DNA from: Rubellimicrobium thermophilum DSM 16684
GTDB taxonomy: Bacteria > Pseudomonadota > Alphaproteobacteria > Rhodobacterales > Rhodobacteraceae
Assembly: GCF_000442315.1 (NCBI RefSeq)
Contig: NZ_KE557320.1
Location: 1,141,606 to 1,205,605, forward strand
Reading direction: 5' to 3'
DNA: 64,000 nucleotides
The notes below the pieces were generated by a model. It was not told where the DNA came from. It searched no databases and worked only from the letters and a program-made list of their open reading frames with translations. A program made the translations under genes and the position numbers. Shown here in pieces: positions 38,655-48,799 of this stretch. Numbering within the stretch: position 1 is the first letter of the stretch; every line of letters begins with the position of its first letter.

Positions 38655-39986
38655 ATGAGCTGGCTCGACCAGCATCCCGAGGTCCGGCACCTGCGCTGCG
38701 GTGCCGTGGATCTCAACGGACAGGGGCGCGGCAAACGCTTTCCCGTCCGCTTTGCCCGCAAGCTCGAGGAGGAAGGGACGCGCTTTCCCCTCTCGGTGCT
38801 CAACCTGGACATCTGGGGCGAGGATGTGGAGGATTCCCCCCTCGTCTTCGAGATCGGCGATCCCGACGGCATCCTGAAGCCGACCGAGCGGGGTTATGTC
38901 CCGATGCCCTGGCTTCCCGTGCCGACGGCCCTGCTGCCGATGTGGATGTTCAGGGAGGACGGCACCCCCTTCGAGGGCGATCCGCGCCACGCCCTGCGGG
39001 TGGTGATCGAACGCTATGCCGCGCGCGGCCTGACCCCCGTCGTAGCCACCGAGCTGGAATTCTACCTCGTGGATGACAGCGACGGCGAGATCCGTCAGGC
39101 TCCCTCCCTGCGCTCGGGCAAGCGCCGGCCAGGGGCCGAGATCCTGTCCCTGCGGGCGCTCGACGCCTTCGACGCCTTCTTCAACGAACTCTACGACGCC
39201 TGCGAGGCGATGGACATCCCGGCCGAGGCGGCGCTTTCGGAAGTCGGCCTCGGTCAGTTCGAGATCAATCTGAGCCATGTCCCCGACGCCCTGCGCGCCG
39301 CCGACGACGCCTGGCTGTTCAAGCAGCTCGTGCGGGGCCTGGCGCGGAAATTCGGCCTTGCGGCCAGCTTCATGGCCAAGCCCCTGCCGGATTACGCCGG
39401 TAACGGCCTGCATTGCCATTTCTCCCTTCTCGATGCGGAAGGGCGCAATGCCTTCGCCAACGGCACCTTCGAAGGCAGCCCCCTGCTGCGCCAGGCGATC
39501 GCCGGCTGCCTGCGGGGCATCCCGGATCTCACGCTGGTCTTCGCGCCGCATTCCAACAGCTATGAACGCCTCGTGCCCGAAAGCCATGCCCCCACCGGCA
39601 TCTGCTGGGCCTACGAGAACCGCACCGCAAGCGTGCGCGTCCCCGGCGGCAGCCTCGCGGCGCGGCGCGTGGAACATCGCGTCGCCGGGGGTGACGTGAA
39701 CCCCTATCTGTTCATCGCGGCGGTTCTGGGCTCGGCTCTCACGGGAATCGAGGACGCGCTCGATCCGCCCCCGCCCATCCAGGGCAATGCCTATGAGCAG
39801 GACCTGCCCCAGATTCCCGCCACCTGGGAGGAAGCCATCGACGCCTTCGAGCAAAGCGCCCTCGTGCGGCGGATCTTCCATCCGCAGCTCATCGAGAATT
39901 TCGTGATGACCAAGCGGCAGGAGGCCCGCTACATGGCCGAACTGACCCCACGTCAGCGGCTCGATCTCTATCTCGACACGGTCTGA
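38655..39986 (+). CDS. Glutamine synthetase family protein (second copy), amine/amino acid ligase
   Basis: 443 residues. GS active-site segments: ATELEFYLVDD, SEVGLGQFEINLSH, GNGLHCHFSLLD and CWAYENRTASVRVPGG. It is clearly divergent from the ligase at 18.8 kb and lacks the usual GlnA adenylylation region, so it is probably a gamma-glutamylating ligase for an amine rather than the housekeeping enzyme. Its place right after an amino-acid-type importer suggests that it activates the imported substrate. Confidence 0.88.
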   Translation: MSWLDQHPEVRHLRCGAVDLNGQGRGKRFPVRFARKLEEEGTRFPLSVLNLDIWGEDVEDSPLVFEIGDPDGILKPTERGYVPMPWLPVPTALLPMWMFREDGTPFEGDPRHALRVVIERYAARGLTPVVATELEFYLVDDSDGEIRQAPSLRSGKRRPGAEILSLRALDAFDAFFNELYDACEAMDIPAEAALSEVGLGQFEINLSHVPDALRAADDAWLFKQLVRGLARKFGLAASFMAKPLPDYAGNGLHCHFSLLDAEGRNAFANGTFEGSPLLRQAIAGCLRGIPDLTLVFAPHSNSYERLVPESHAPTGICWAYENRTASVRVPGGSLAARRVEHRVAGGDVNPYLFIAAVLGSALTGIEDALDPPPPIQGNAYEQDLPQIPATWEEAIDAFEQSALVRRIFHPQLIENFVMTKRQEARYMAELTPRQRLDLYLDTV

Positions 39987-40006
39987 GGTCGCGGCCCCCC
40001 GGGGGG

Positions 40007-41848
40007 TCAGCGCTCGGTCAGCTTGATCTCGATGCGGCGGTTGCGGGCGCGGCCCTCGGGCGTGCCGGATGTGTCGATCGGCTGGAACTCGCCAAAGCCG
40101 TTGGCGGCCAGCCTCTCCGGCGGGATGCCTTCGACCTCGATCATCTGCCGGACGACCGACAGCGCCCGCGCCTGGCTCAGCTCCCAGTTGTCGCGGAATT
40201 CGCCCAGACCGGACAGGGGGATGTCGTCGGTATGACCGTCCACCCGGATGATCCAGTCGAGCTGCGGCGGGATCTCGTCGATCACCTCGCGCAGCAGGGC
40301 GGCGACCTGTGCGATCTGCGCCTGCCCTTCGGGCGAGAGCGTCGCGCTGCCCGGCTCGAACAGAACCTCGGAGGAGAAGACGAAGCGGTCCCCCACCACC
40401 TGCACCCCTTCGCGGCCCTCGAGCACCCGGCGCAGATTGCCGAAGAACTCCGACCGGTAGCCCTCGAGCGAGGCGGCTTCCTCCTCGGCGCGGCGGCGGG
40501 CCTCGGCCTCCAGCTCGGCGCGCCGGCGCTGTTCCTGGGCGACGCGGGCCAGCGCGGTATTGAGCTGGCTGCCCAGCGATTCGATCTGCACCTGGGCGGC
40601 GCGGTCGGCCTCGTCGGCCAGATCCAGCAGTGTCTGGAGCGTTGCCACCTGCGCGCGCAGCTCGGCGACACTGGCATTGAGGGCGGCCATCTCGCGCCGG
40701 GCCTGTTCCGACAGGGCCTCCTGCTCGGCCAGCTCGGCCCGCGCCGTGGCCAGCAGCGCGGCCTGCCGCTCGGCCTCGGTCATGGCCCGATCGGCCTCGG
40801 CCTGCCGGGCGGCGACCTGTTCCAGCGCCTCGGCCAGACGCGCGCGCAATTCGGCCTCGCTGGCCCGGGCGGCTTCGGCCGCCTGCGCGGCCTGTTGCTC
40901 GGCTGCCTCGCGCGCCGACAGCGCCTCGGCAAGGCGGCGGGCCAGATCCTCGCGCTCGGCCCCGGCGGCCGCGGCCCTCCGCTCGGCCTCGGCCTGCTCC
41001 GCTTCCGCCTGTTCCCGGGCGAGAACGGCGGCCGCCAGTTCGATGTCGAGATCCTCGCGCGCGGCCTCGGCCGCCGCCAGAAGCGTCAGCGTCTCCTCGG
41101 CCTTCTTCCGCTCCTCCTCGAGCGCAAGCGTCATCGCCGTCAGCTCGGCATCGGCCTCCTGCAGCCGGGCCCGCAGGGCCTCGGCGGCCTCGGCCTCCAC
41201 GAGGCGGGCGGCCTCCTCCTCGGAGAGGGCTGCGCGCGCCTGGGCCAGGGCCTCGCCCTGTGCGGCGGTCTGGTTGTTCAGCCTGCGCAGCAGCAGCTCG
41301 ATCGCCTCGCGCCGGGCGGCGGCGAGGCCGGCCGCCTCCGTCTGGGCGTCGATCTCCTGTCTGGCCGCGACCAGGGCCTGCTCGAGCGCCTCCTGCGCCT
41401 CGACGGCCTGCGCGACCTCTCCTTCAAGTCCGGCGATGCGGGCACGATCGGCGGCCTGCGCGGCCAGAAGGGCGGCCACCTGCGCCTCGAAGGCGGTGAT
41501 GCGCCCTGCCGCCTCCTCCAGCGCGGCGCGTCCGGCATCGCGCTCCTGCGTCAGCCGCTCGATCAGGGCGGCCTGCGCGGCGCCCTGATCGCGCGCGGCG
41601 GACAGGGCGGCTTCCAGCCCCGAGGCGCGCCGTTCGGCCAAGCCCAGCGCCTCGGTCAGCGAGGCGACCTGCGCGGCCAGATCCGACAGCCGCGTCTGCT
41701 GTCCGATGATCTGGTCGCGCAGTGTGAACTGGACGATGGTGAACATCGTCAGCACGAACATCAGCACCAGCAGAAGCCCCGTGAGCGCATCCACGAATCC
41801 GGGCCAGGTCGGCGCATGGCGGCGGAAGGCGGAGCGAGAGCGGATCAT
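40007..41848 (-). CDS. OmpA/MotB-like protein with long coiled coil
   Basis: 613 residues. A single N-terminal helix (FVDALTGLLLVLMFVLTMFT) preceded by a basic stretch is MotB-like, with an aspartate (VDALTG) at the place of the proton-carrying residue. About 410 residues of Ala/Glu/Gln/Arg heptads follow, a very long coiled coil. The C-terminal OmpA domain (DGHTDDIPLSGLGEF, LSQARALSVVRQM, NRRIEIKL) should bind peptidoglycan. It is downstream of a MotA/ExbB-like gene with a 4-base gap, so they form a unit. Confidence 0.9.
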   Translation of the reverse strand: MIRSRSAFRRHAPTWPGFVDALTGLLLVLMFVLTMFTIVQFTLRDQIIGQQTRLSDLAAQVASLTEALGLAERRASGLEAALSAARDQGAAQAALIERLTQERDAGRAALEEAAGRITAFEAQVAALLAAQAADRARIAGLEGEVAQAVEAQEALEQALVAARQEIDAQTEAAGLAAARREAIELLLRRLNNQTAAQGEALAQARAALSEEEAARLVEAEAAEALRARLQEADAELTAMTLALEEERKKAEETLTLLAAAEAAREDLDIELAAAVLAREQAEAEQAEAERRAAAAGAEREDLARRLAEALSAREAAEQQAAQAAEAARASEAELRARLAEALEQVAARQAEADRAMTEAERQAALLATARAELAEQEALSEQARREMAALNASVAELRAQVATLQTLLDLADEADRAAQVQIESLGSQLNTALARVAQEQRRRAELEAEARRRAEEEAASLEGYRSEFFGNLRRVLEGREGVQVVGDRFVFSSEVLFEPGSATLSPEGQAQIAQVAALLREVIDEIPPQLDWIIRVDGHTDDIPLSGLGEFRDNWELSQARALSVVRQMIEVEGIPPERLAANGFGEFQPIDTSGTPEGRARNRRIEIKLTER

Positions 41849-41852
41849 CGGT

Positions 41853-43031
41853 CTAGCGTGGCTCGTCGCGCAGGCGCATGGCACCCCGCAGGGTGCGGGT
41901 CAGGGTTGTCAACTCGGCGCGGATCTCGGCCACCGCCTCCTGCCGTCCCGCGGCGATCTCCTCGAGGATGCGCAGAAGCTGCACGTCGATCGACCGCAGG
42001 CGCATCCGGCTTTCGGCGTCGATCCCCGCCTCGGCCAGCTGCGGACCGAGCGCATTGAGCGCGGCGATGATCCGCTCCTGCCCTTCGGCGATGCGGGCGA
42101 GGGCCGGTCCCATGTCGCGCTCCTCGATGCGGCGGGCCAGATCGCCCAGCGCCGCGGCCAGATCCCCCAGGCGCCGGTCCGTCTGGGCGCGGGCGATATC
42201 GCTCTGGGTGAACATCAGCTGGAGCGATTCCATCTGCTCCGCCATGTGGTCCACCACCTGCCCGAGAACCGAGGATTCCGTTCCCCCGCCTTCCTCGCCG
42301 GCGATCGAGACGCGGGTGATCGAGGACAGCCATTCCTCCAGCTCGCGGTAGAAGCGGTTCTGCCCATGCCCGGCGAACAGCTCCAGCAGGCCGATCACCA
42401 GGCTTCCCGCCAGGCCCAGAAGCGATGAAGAAAAGGCCGTGCCCATCCCGCCGAGCTGGCTTTCGAGCCCCTGCTGCAGCCGGGCAAAGAGCTCCGCCCC
42501 GGTCTCGCCGTCCCGCGGGGTCAGGCCCCGGATCGTCTCCACCAGCGACGGCACCGTCGTCGCCAGCCCGTAGAAGGTGCCGAGAAGGCCAAGGAAGATC
42601 AGGGTGTTGGAGAGATAGCGCGTGATCTCCTGATCCTCGTCCACGCGCGTGGCCACCGAATCGAGGATGGTGCGCGTCGAGGTCGCGGTCAGCTGCATCC
42701 GCGCCCCCCTCGTGCGCAGCAGCGCCGCCAGAGGCGCCAGGATTCCCGGCGGGGGACGGATGGCCTGTCCGGGCTCGAGACTGGTGAAATCCTCGATCCA
42801 GCTGACCGAGCGCATCAGCAGAACGACCTGCCTGAAGCAGCTCAGCACACCGATGGCAAAGACCGTGAGGATGGCGGAATTGAGCCAGATATTGGTGAAG
42901 AACACCGCCTCGAGCATGCGGAAGCCGACATAGGCCCCCCCCGCGACGAGGCCGAGCACGATCAGCATGAGCGTGATCTGCCGCACCGGCTGGGAGAAAT
43001 GCGGGGCCTCCGGGGGATCGCGTCTGACCAT
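41853..43031 (-). CDS. MotA/TolQ/ExbB-like proton channel protein
   Basis: 392 residues from the ATG at 43031, which has AAGGAGG upstream though rather far; a GTG at 43067 gives 404. Two early helices (ITLMLIVLGLVAGGAYVGF and NSAILTVFAIGVLSCF) and a later pair (LSNTLIFLGLLGTFYGLATT and FSSSLLGLAGSLVIGLLELF) fit the channel family. A cytoplasmic C-terminal helical region of about 130 residues follows. With the OmpA-like partner it likely forms a proton-driven force-transmitting complex across the periplasm. Confidence 0.88.
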   Translation of the reverse strand: MVRRDPPEAPHFSQPVRQITLMLIVLGLVAGGAYVGFRMLEAVFFTNIWLNSAILTVFAIGVLSCFRQVVLLMRSVSWIEDFTSLEPGQAIRPPPGILAPLAALLRTRGARMQLTATSTRTILDSVATRVDEDQEITRYLSNTLIFLGLLGTFYGLATTVPSLVETIRGLTPRDGETGAELFARLQQGLESQLGGMGTAFSSSLLGLAGSLVIGLLELFAGHGQNRFYRELEEWLSSITRVSIAGEEGGGTESSVLGQVVDHMAEQMESLQLMFTQSDIARAQTDRRLGDLAAALGDLARRIEERDMGPALARIAEGQERIIAALNALGPQLAEAGIDAESRMRLRSIDVQLLRILEEIAAGRQEAVAEIRAELTTLTRTLRGAMRLRDEPR

Positions 43032-43102
43032 GCGTCGGGCCCGAACCTCCTTGGCGTGCTCGGCCACAGCCTAAAGCGGGGCGAAGGCGGACGGAACCCC
43101 GT

Positions 43103-43651
43103 TCATGAGCTCTCCCCGTCCTGGCTCACAAGGGCGCGCACCCGCCGGCACAGCGCCTCGATCCCCGGATCGGCGATCCCCATTCCGGCCAGGGCCTCGG
43201 CCGCCGCCTCCAGATAGGCGCAGTTAGGGCCGCGCTGCCCCACGGCCCGGGCGATGATGGCCGCCTGCCGCTCCGGATCGAGACGGGCATGCTGCGGATG
43301 CCCCGGCCGGATGACATAGGCCAGCGCCTCGATCTCGCGCCCGTTCTCGAGCCGCAGCGGCAGAAGGCGCTCCTCATAGGCATGGGAGACAAGCTCCCGC
43401 GCCCGCAGCGTCGCGAGGACGGCTTCGGCCTCGCCCTCGGGCAGGCGCAGCGCCAGGCCCTCGCAGACCGCGCCCGGCTCCTCCTCGAGCCCGAGCACGA
43501 GGCCCGGACACTCCGGCGTCCCGCGCCAGTGGATCGACCACAGGCAGAAGGCGCGCCGCCAGCCTGCCGCCCGCGCGCGGATCCGCTCGGCCGGGCAAAA
43601 GCCCGGATCCCAGATCAGCGAGCCATAGGCAAAGACCCACCGCTCCTGCAT
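43103..43651 (-). CDS. Gamma-glutamylcyclotransferase, ChaC-like
   Basis: 182 residues. WVFAYGSLIWDPGF is the nucleotide-like YGSL loop of the cyclotransferase fold, and the glutamate in REIEALAYVI fits the catalytic position. ChaC proteins cleave glutathione to 5-oxoproline and Cys-Gly. It lies 71 bases from the ExbB-like gene and is divergent from the DUF2125 gene. Confidence 0.88.
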   Translation of the reverse strand: MQERWVFAYGSLIWDPGFCPAERIRARAAGWRRAFCLWSIHWRGTPECPGLVLGLEEEPGAVCEGLALRLPEGEAEAVLATLRARELVSHAYEERLLPLRLENGREIEALAYVIRPGHPQHARLDPERQAAIIARAVGQRGPNCAYLEAAAEALAGMGIADPGIEALCRRVRALVSQDGESS

Positions 43652-43714
43652 CGCCGCTTTCCTCTTGCCGGTCCCGCTTCTATGTCAGGCCAGACCGGCA
43701 GAGGAAAAGCCTGC

Positions 43715-44695
43715 ATGCGCATCCTGTTCTGGATCGTCGCCACGCTTGTGGCCCTCTATGGGGGATACTGGTTCGTCGGACAGAACCAGATCGAGACGCG
43801 CGCCGCCCGGGCACTCGATGCCCTCGCGGCACAGGGCTGGGAGGTGGACCGGACGAGCCTGAACACGACAGGCTTTCCCTCGCGCTTCGACACCACGGTG
43901 ACGAATTTGCGCCTCGCCTCGCCCGACGGACAGCTTGTCTGGGAGGCGCCCTTCTTCCAGATCCTCGCCCTCAGCTACCGCCCGAACGAGGTCATCGCCG
44001 TCTGGCCGCCGCAGCAGCGCCTGACGATCGGGGGACTGCCCGTGGACATCGCCGCCGAGCGCCTGCGCGCCTCGGCCCGCGTCGGCCTCTCCCCTGCCAT
44101 GCCGCTGCACGAGGCGGTGATCGAGAGCGGCCCCCTTCGCGCCTCGGCCGCCAACGGGGAGATCAGCGGAGAGATCAGCCTCGCCCGCCTTCTCGCCGCC
44201 ATCCGGACCGAACCGGACGGGGCCGCAGGCGCCTATGATCTCTGGCTCGAGGCGACGGATCTGACCGCCCCGGGCCTGCCCGCGCCGCTGCCGCTGCTGC
44301 GGCTCGATGCGCGGGTGCTGCTCGGAGCACCGCTCGACCGCACCCCTCGCCGGCCCGCCCCGGCTGCTTTCGCTCGACATCCGCGAGGCCCGCATCCAGC
44401 CCGGCGCCGCCTCGCTTACCGCCTCGGGCTATCTGACCGCCGATGCCGAAGGCATGCTCGAGGGCGAGCTGCGCCTTGTCATCGACGACTGGCGGGCGAT
44501 GCTCGACCTGGCCGGACAGGCCGGTCTTGCGAACGGAACCTCGCAGCAGCTGCTCGAAAATGCGCTGGCCGCCATGGCCGACCCCGGGGGGCGCATCGAA
44601 CTGCCGCTGACCCTTGCCGATGGCTGGGTGCGTGCGCTCGGTCTGCGGCTGGCCAGGGCCCCGCGGCTGCCTCCGGCCCCGCCGCCCGGCCCTAG
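43715..44695 (+). CDS. DUF2125 domain exported/anchored protein (compensating frameshifts)
   Basis: An N-terminal helix MRILFWIVATLVALYGGYWF anchors or exports it; then GWEVDRTSLNTTGFPSRFDT and WEAPFFQILALSYRPNEVI match the alphaproteobacterial DUF2125 family, related to AsmA-like envelope proteins. Near 44,340-44,348 one extra base moves the true reading (LSLDIREARIQPGAASLTAS) to another frame. Start and TAG stop are in the same frame over 327 codons, so an opposite one-base error must lie near the C-terminus, around 44,655. The stop overlaps the opposite gene (CTAG). Confidence 0.82.
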   Translation: MRILFWIVATLVALYGGYWFVGQNQIETRAARALDALAAQGWEVDRTSLNTTGFPSRFDTTVTNLRLASPDGQLVWEAPFFQILALSYRPNEVIAVWPPQQRLTIGGLPVDIAAERLRASARVGLSPAMPLHEAVIESGPLRASAANGEISGEISLARLLAAIRTEPDGAAGAYDLWLEATDLTAPGLPAPLPLLRLDARVLLGAPLDRTPRRPAPAAFARHPRGPHPARRRLAYRLGLSDRRCRRHARGRAAPCHRRLAGDARPGRTGRSCERNLAAAARKCAGRHGRPRGAHRTAADPCRWLGACARSAAGQGPAAASGPAARP

Positions 44696-45907
44696 CGGCA
44701 ATGGCGGCTGCCGCGCCGGGCCGTATCGAGATGGAGATGGTCCTCGTGAAAAGCCGTCCGATCCGGGGCCGAGCGTGGTGCTGAAAGGCCCGCAGGCGGC
44801 ACGGTGCATGGCCCGCATCGCCGGATCGTCCCAGTCCTGCGCCACGGTCAGGCGGGTTCCATCCGCCAGGATCAGCCCCGCGATGTCGATGGCCCGGCCC
44901 CGGCCATGTTCGGACAGGCGGGCCCCCGCCCGATTGTTGCGCGGCCGGCAGGCATAGTGGCCGGCCAGATGCAGCCCGGCAAGCCCCCCGCCCCGACCGG
45001 CCAGGGCCGGCCGCACCCCTTCCTGCACCCAGCTCAGCAGCGCCCGCGCCGTGGGACAGTCCATCATGGCGGCCTCCGACAGCCGCACCCCATCGACCGA
45101 ACGCAGGCGCACCGGCTCCTCGATGCCGCAGCCGCCCTTGTCCCGGATGGCGGCGACCACCTCGCCCTGAAGGCGCAGATCGCCGCAGACCTGTCCGCGC
45201 AGGGCCTCGGCCCTGGCCCGTTCGGCCCGTTCGACGATGCCGGCAGGGCGGCCAGCAGGCCGCATCGCCACGGCCACCGCAAGGGGGGAATAGTCCGGGC
45301 CGGCCGGCAGGATCCCGGGCCGGATGCGGGGGCTGTAGACAGGGGGCCCATCGGGTTCGGGCGGCAGGCGTTCCGCCGGATCGGCTGGCGGCAGGGGGCG
45401 AGCCTGCGGACGCAGGGGGGCATCCTCGGCCGGGCCCGGAAGGGGTGCGCTCCGGGGACGGCCGGGGGGCCGCTCACCCTCCCAGCCGGCGATGGTCACG
45501 GGAACGGGGGGCGGCTCGGACATGGCCAGATCCGCCCGCAGGATCGGCCATGGTGCCCCGGACAGGGCGGCGCCGTCGTCCTCTGCCGCGCGCAGGGACG
45601 GGGCCTGGCGGGCCCGGGCGGGGGGCGCCTCGGCAAGGGGCAGCGGGCCGCGCAGGGCGGCAGGCGGCGGCGGCAGAAGGCCGGGCTGGGGCAATGCCGT
45701 CAGCGGCCCGATCTCGAGGATCAGCCCCCCCATGGCGATGGCCTCGCCGTCCTGCGTATCCGGACGGACTGCCGGCCGCAGGAGCGGGGCGGGCGGGGCG
45801 GTTCCGGGACGTGCCGGGGGAAGCGGCGCGATCCAGGGCGGCTCGGCCGTGGCGCCCGCCCCCCACAGCAGCAGCAGCAGGATCAGGGCCAGACGGGGGC
45901 GCTTCAC
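44692..45907 (-). CDS. Extensin-like C-terminal domain exported protein (single-base frameshift)
   Basis: A signal peptide (LALILLLLLWGAGATA) leads into about 190 residues of Pro/Ala/Arg-rich linker and a C-terminal extensin-like domain: VCGDLRLQGEVVAAI, MMDCPTARALLSWV, HYACRPRNN and SEHGRGRAIDIAGLIL. The fold resembles D-Ala-D-Ala carboxypeptidase-type peptidases, so a cell-wall role is plausible. An extra A in the A4 run at 44749-44752 breaks the frame; three restore DGFHEDHLHLDTARRGSRHC and a TAG at 44692, 404 residues. The GTG start overlaps the tyrC stop. Confidence 0.88.
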
Positions 45908-46854
45908 TCTCCCGGCCCTGCGGCGGCGGCGCGGCCGAAATCAGGGGCGGGCGTATCCTGACCGGCTTCGATGATGCCCCTGCGGATCGCCCGCGTCCGG
46001 GTGAAATAGTCGAAGAGCAGCTGCCCGTCTCCCATGCGGATCGCCCGCTGGAGCACGAACAGCTCCTCGGCAAAGCGCCCCAGGATGTCGAGCGTCGCAT
46101 CGCGGTTGGTCAGGAACACGTCACGCCACATGGTGGGGTCGGAAGCGGCGATGCGCGTGAAGTCGCGAAAGCCCGAGGCGGAATACTTGATCACCTCGCG
46201 GTCCGTGACCGTTTCCAGATGGTCGGCGACACCCACCATGGTATAGGCGATCAGATGCGGGGCATGGCTGACCACGGCCAGGACCCTGTCATGGTGATCG
46301 GCGTCCATTTCGTCCACATTGGCGCCCAGGGCGCGCCAGAAGGCCGCCAGGCGATCCACCGCCGTCCGGTCTGCGCCCTCGGGCACGAGGATGCACCAGC
46401 GGTTGTCGAACAGCGTGGCAAAACCTGCGCGCGGCCCCGAATATTCGGTCCCCGCCAGGGGATGGGCGGGGACGAAATGCACCCCCCGGGGCACATGAGG
46501 GCTGACCTGCGCGATGACGGCGCGCTTGACGGATCCGACATCCGACAGCGTCGCCCCCGGTTTCAGCGCCGGGGCGATCTCGGCCGCGACGGCCCCCATC
46601 GCCCCCACCGGCACGCAGAGCACCACGAGATCGGCGCCCTCGGCGGCTTCTGCGGCGCTTTCGCAGACGCGGTCGCACAGGCCGATTTCGCGCGCGACGG
46701 CGCGCGTCTCCGCGCTGCGGGCATAGCCCGTGATCTCGCCGGCAACACGTCCGCGGCGCATGGCATGGGCCATCGAGGAGGCGATCAGCCCCAGCCCGAT
46801 CAGGGCGACACGCTCATAGATCATCGGCGTCGGCCGCTTGTCCTCCGGCTTCAT
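45904..46854 (-). CDS. tyrC: Prephenate/arogenate dehydrogenase family protein
   Basis: 316 residues. [17 protein letters not shown] is the NAD(P)-binding glycine motif, [12 protein letters not shown] ends the Rossmann part, [10 protein letters not shown] and [14 protein letters not shown] are active-site segments. It makes the tyrosine precursor. The ATG at 46854 overlaps the hisC stop by four bases, which supports that start over the internal [10 protein letters not shown]. The hisC-tyrC pairing is common in Rhodobacterales; the paired HisC often also serves aromatic transamination. Confidence 0.93.
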   Translation of the reverse strand: MKPEDKRPTPMIYERVALIGLGLIASSMAHAMRRGRVAGEITGYARSAETRAVAREIGLCDRVCESAAEAAEGADLVVLCVPVGAMGAVAAEIAPALKPGATLSDVGSVKRAVIAQVSPHVPRGVHFVPAHPLAGTEYSGPRAGFATLFDNRWCILVPEGADRTAVDRLAAFWRALGANVDEMDADHHDRVLAVVSHAPHLIAYTMVGVADHLETVTDREVIKYSASGFRDFTRIAASDPTMWRDVFLTNRDATLDILGRFAEELFVLQRAIRMGDGQLLFDYFTRTRAIRRGIIEAGQDTPAPDFGRAAAAGPGE

Positions 46855-47930
46855 CGCACACCCTTGAACTGGCCGATGGCATGGGCAACGCGCCGGCACG
46901 AGGCCTCGTCGCCCACCGTGATCCGCAGGCAGTGGGGCAGCTTGTAGGCCGCCACACGACGCACGATGATCCCTTCGCTGCGCAGATGGGCATCGCAGGC
47001 TTCGGCCTCGGCCGTGTCGGCGAACCGGGCCAGGATGAAGTTCGCGGTCGAGATGTCGGACGGCACGCCCATTTCCGCGAGTCTCCGCGCCAGCCAGTCG
47101 CGCCAGCGGGCATTCTCCGTCCGGCATCGTGTGACCCAGGCCCTGTCGCGGACTGCCGCCTCTGCCGCGGCCAGCGCGGCGGTGGACAGGTTGAACGGTC
47201 CGCGCACGCGGTTCAGCACATCGATGACGGCACGCGGGCCATAGCCCCAGCCCACCCGCAAGCCGCCCAGCCCGTAGATCTTGGAGAAGGTGCGGGTCAT
47301 CACGACATTGTCCCGCTCGGCGATGAGAGCGGCGCCCGCGTCATACCCGTCCACATATTCCGCATAGGCCCCGTCGAGCACGAGCAGCGCCTGCGGAGGC
47401 AGCCCCTCGGCCAGTCGCCGCAGCTCGGACTGGCCGATCATCGTGCCGGTGGGGTTGTTCGGATTGGCGACGAAGACCAGGCGCGTGCGCCGGTTGCAGG
47501 CGGCCAGAATGGCGTCCACATCGGTCGTGCGGTCGCGTTCGCGCACCTCCACCGGGGTCGCCCCCGCGGCCAGCGCGCTGATGCGATACATCAGGAAACC
47601 ATGCTCGGTATGGATCACCTCGTCCTTCGGCCCGGCATAGGCCTGGCAGAGCAGATGGATGATCTCGTCCGAACCGACCCCGCAGATGATCCGCGCCGGA
47701 TCGAGGCCCCAGACCTCGCCGATCGCCTGGCGGAGGGCAGCATGATCGGTGACGGGATAGCGGTGCAGATCATGGACGGCGCGGGCAAAGGCCTCGCGCG
47801 CCACGTCCGGGGTGCCGAGCGGATTCTCGTTCGAGGATAGCTTGAGGACATTCGTGCACCCCTCGATCCGGCTTTCGCCTCCCTCGTAGAGCCTGATGTC
47901 GAGGATGCCGGGCTGGGGAAGGATGGTCAT
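46851..47930 (-). CDS. hisC: Histidinol-phosphate aminotransferase
   Basis: 359 residues, PLP fold type [19 protein letters not shown] near residue 32, [14 protein letters not shown] in the middle, [16 protein letters not shown] and [20 protein letters not shown] with the Schiff-base lysine are all present. It catalyses the histidinol-phosphate step and, with tyrC beside it, perhaps tyrosine/phenylalanine transamination. First gene of the hisC-tyrC-extensin operon. Confidence 0.95.
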   Translation of the reverse strand: MTILPQPGILDIRLYEGGESRIEGCTNVLKLSSNENPLGTPDVAREAFARAVHDLHRYPVTDHAALRQAIGEVWGLDPARIICGVGSDEIIHLLCQAYAGPKDEVIHTEHGFLMYRISALAAGATPVEVRERDRTTDVDAILAACNRRTRLVFVANPNNPTGTMIGQSELRRLAEGLPPQALLVLDGAYAEYVDGYDAGAALIAERDNVVMTRTFSKIYGLGGLRVGWGYGPRAVIDVLNRVRGPFNLSTAALAAAEAAVRDRAWVTRCRTENARWRDWLARRLAEMGVPSDISTANFILARFADTAEAEACDAHLRSEGIIVRRVAAYKLPHCLRITVGDEASCRRVAHAIGQFKGVR

Positions 47931-48009
47931 GATCGCACACGGGGACAGGCCTGCTCGGTGCGCCCTTCTAACGGCGGCCCTGCACGGATGCCACCACCAT
48001 TCTGTGCCG

Positions 48010-48611
48010 TCATTCCAGCGCCCTGGCGATCAGGGCGGACAGGCGGGCAGGGTTGTATTCCGCCGGCAGGACCTGTGCCCGTCCCCCGCGCAGGAGGGCC
48101 AGCGTCGGAAAGCGCCGCAGCCCGATCCGCCGACCCCCTTCCCAGACCGCCTCGGCCAGAGAGCGGTCATGCAGATCCGGCAGACGCGGCGACAGGCCGA
48201 TGGCGGCCAGCATGGGCGCATAGGTTGACGGATCGTTGAGATCGGCCCCCTGCTCGAAATGCGCCTCGATCACGCGGTGGGCAAAGGGCAGCGCGCAGGC
48301 GGGGGCAAGCCCCGCGACATGGGCGATGGCGATACAGGGCGGGCCGCTGTCGCCCATCACGCCCGGCTGCGTGATGAGACGGAAGAAAGCCTCGGACGGC
48401 GCCGCCCCGTCACCGCGCGCAGCTGCGCGCTTGCGGCACGGATGGATCCTTCCAGCGCCCGGTAGGGGCCCACCCGCTCGCCGGACAGAAGGCCGGCCAT
48501 GACAAGGCGGATCGGCAGGCCCGGATGATCCCGCGAGACGCGACGGATCGCCGGGACGATTCCGTAGCACCAGCCGCAGAGCGGATCGAACCCATAGAGC
48601 AGCTCGGCCAT
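48010..48611 (-). CDS. DsbA-family thioredoxin-like protein (single-base frameshift)
   Basis: [17 protein letters not shown] has a CGWC redox motif at residues 12-15 directly at the N-terminus, with no signal peptide, so it is cytoplasmic. [17 protein letters not shown] and [20 protein letters not shown] (cis-Pro region) complete the fold. One base is missing from the C4 run at 48405-48409; adding it joins RAVTG to AAPSEAFF and gives 200 residues. It resembles the FrnE/2-hydroxychromene isomerase-like branch; the substrate is unknown. Confidence 0.85.
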
Positions 48612-48799
48612 GCCGCCATTCCCCCATTGCGGGAGATGGGAAGCCCTGGCCCCGCTGCAAGAGGGGACCATCGGTCCGCCCTCCCCTTGTTATCGGCTGA
48701 CATCCGCATGTCGTCTGCCAGCGGCGGGCTGTTCTGGCCTTTCGGGGCCCTGCATCCCCAGATGGGTGCCGTCACCACCCCCCATCCGGGATCGCCCCC

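Noticed and set aside
40007..43067. Zorya anti-phage defence system (ZorAB)
   Set aside because: The channel/OmpA layout is similar, but no ZorC, ZorD or ZorE-like gene lies nearby and the neighbours are housekeeping genes.
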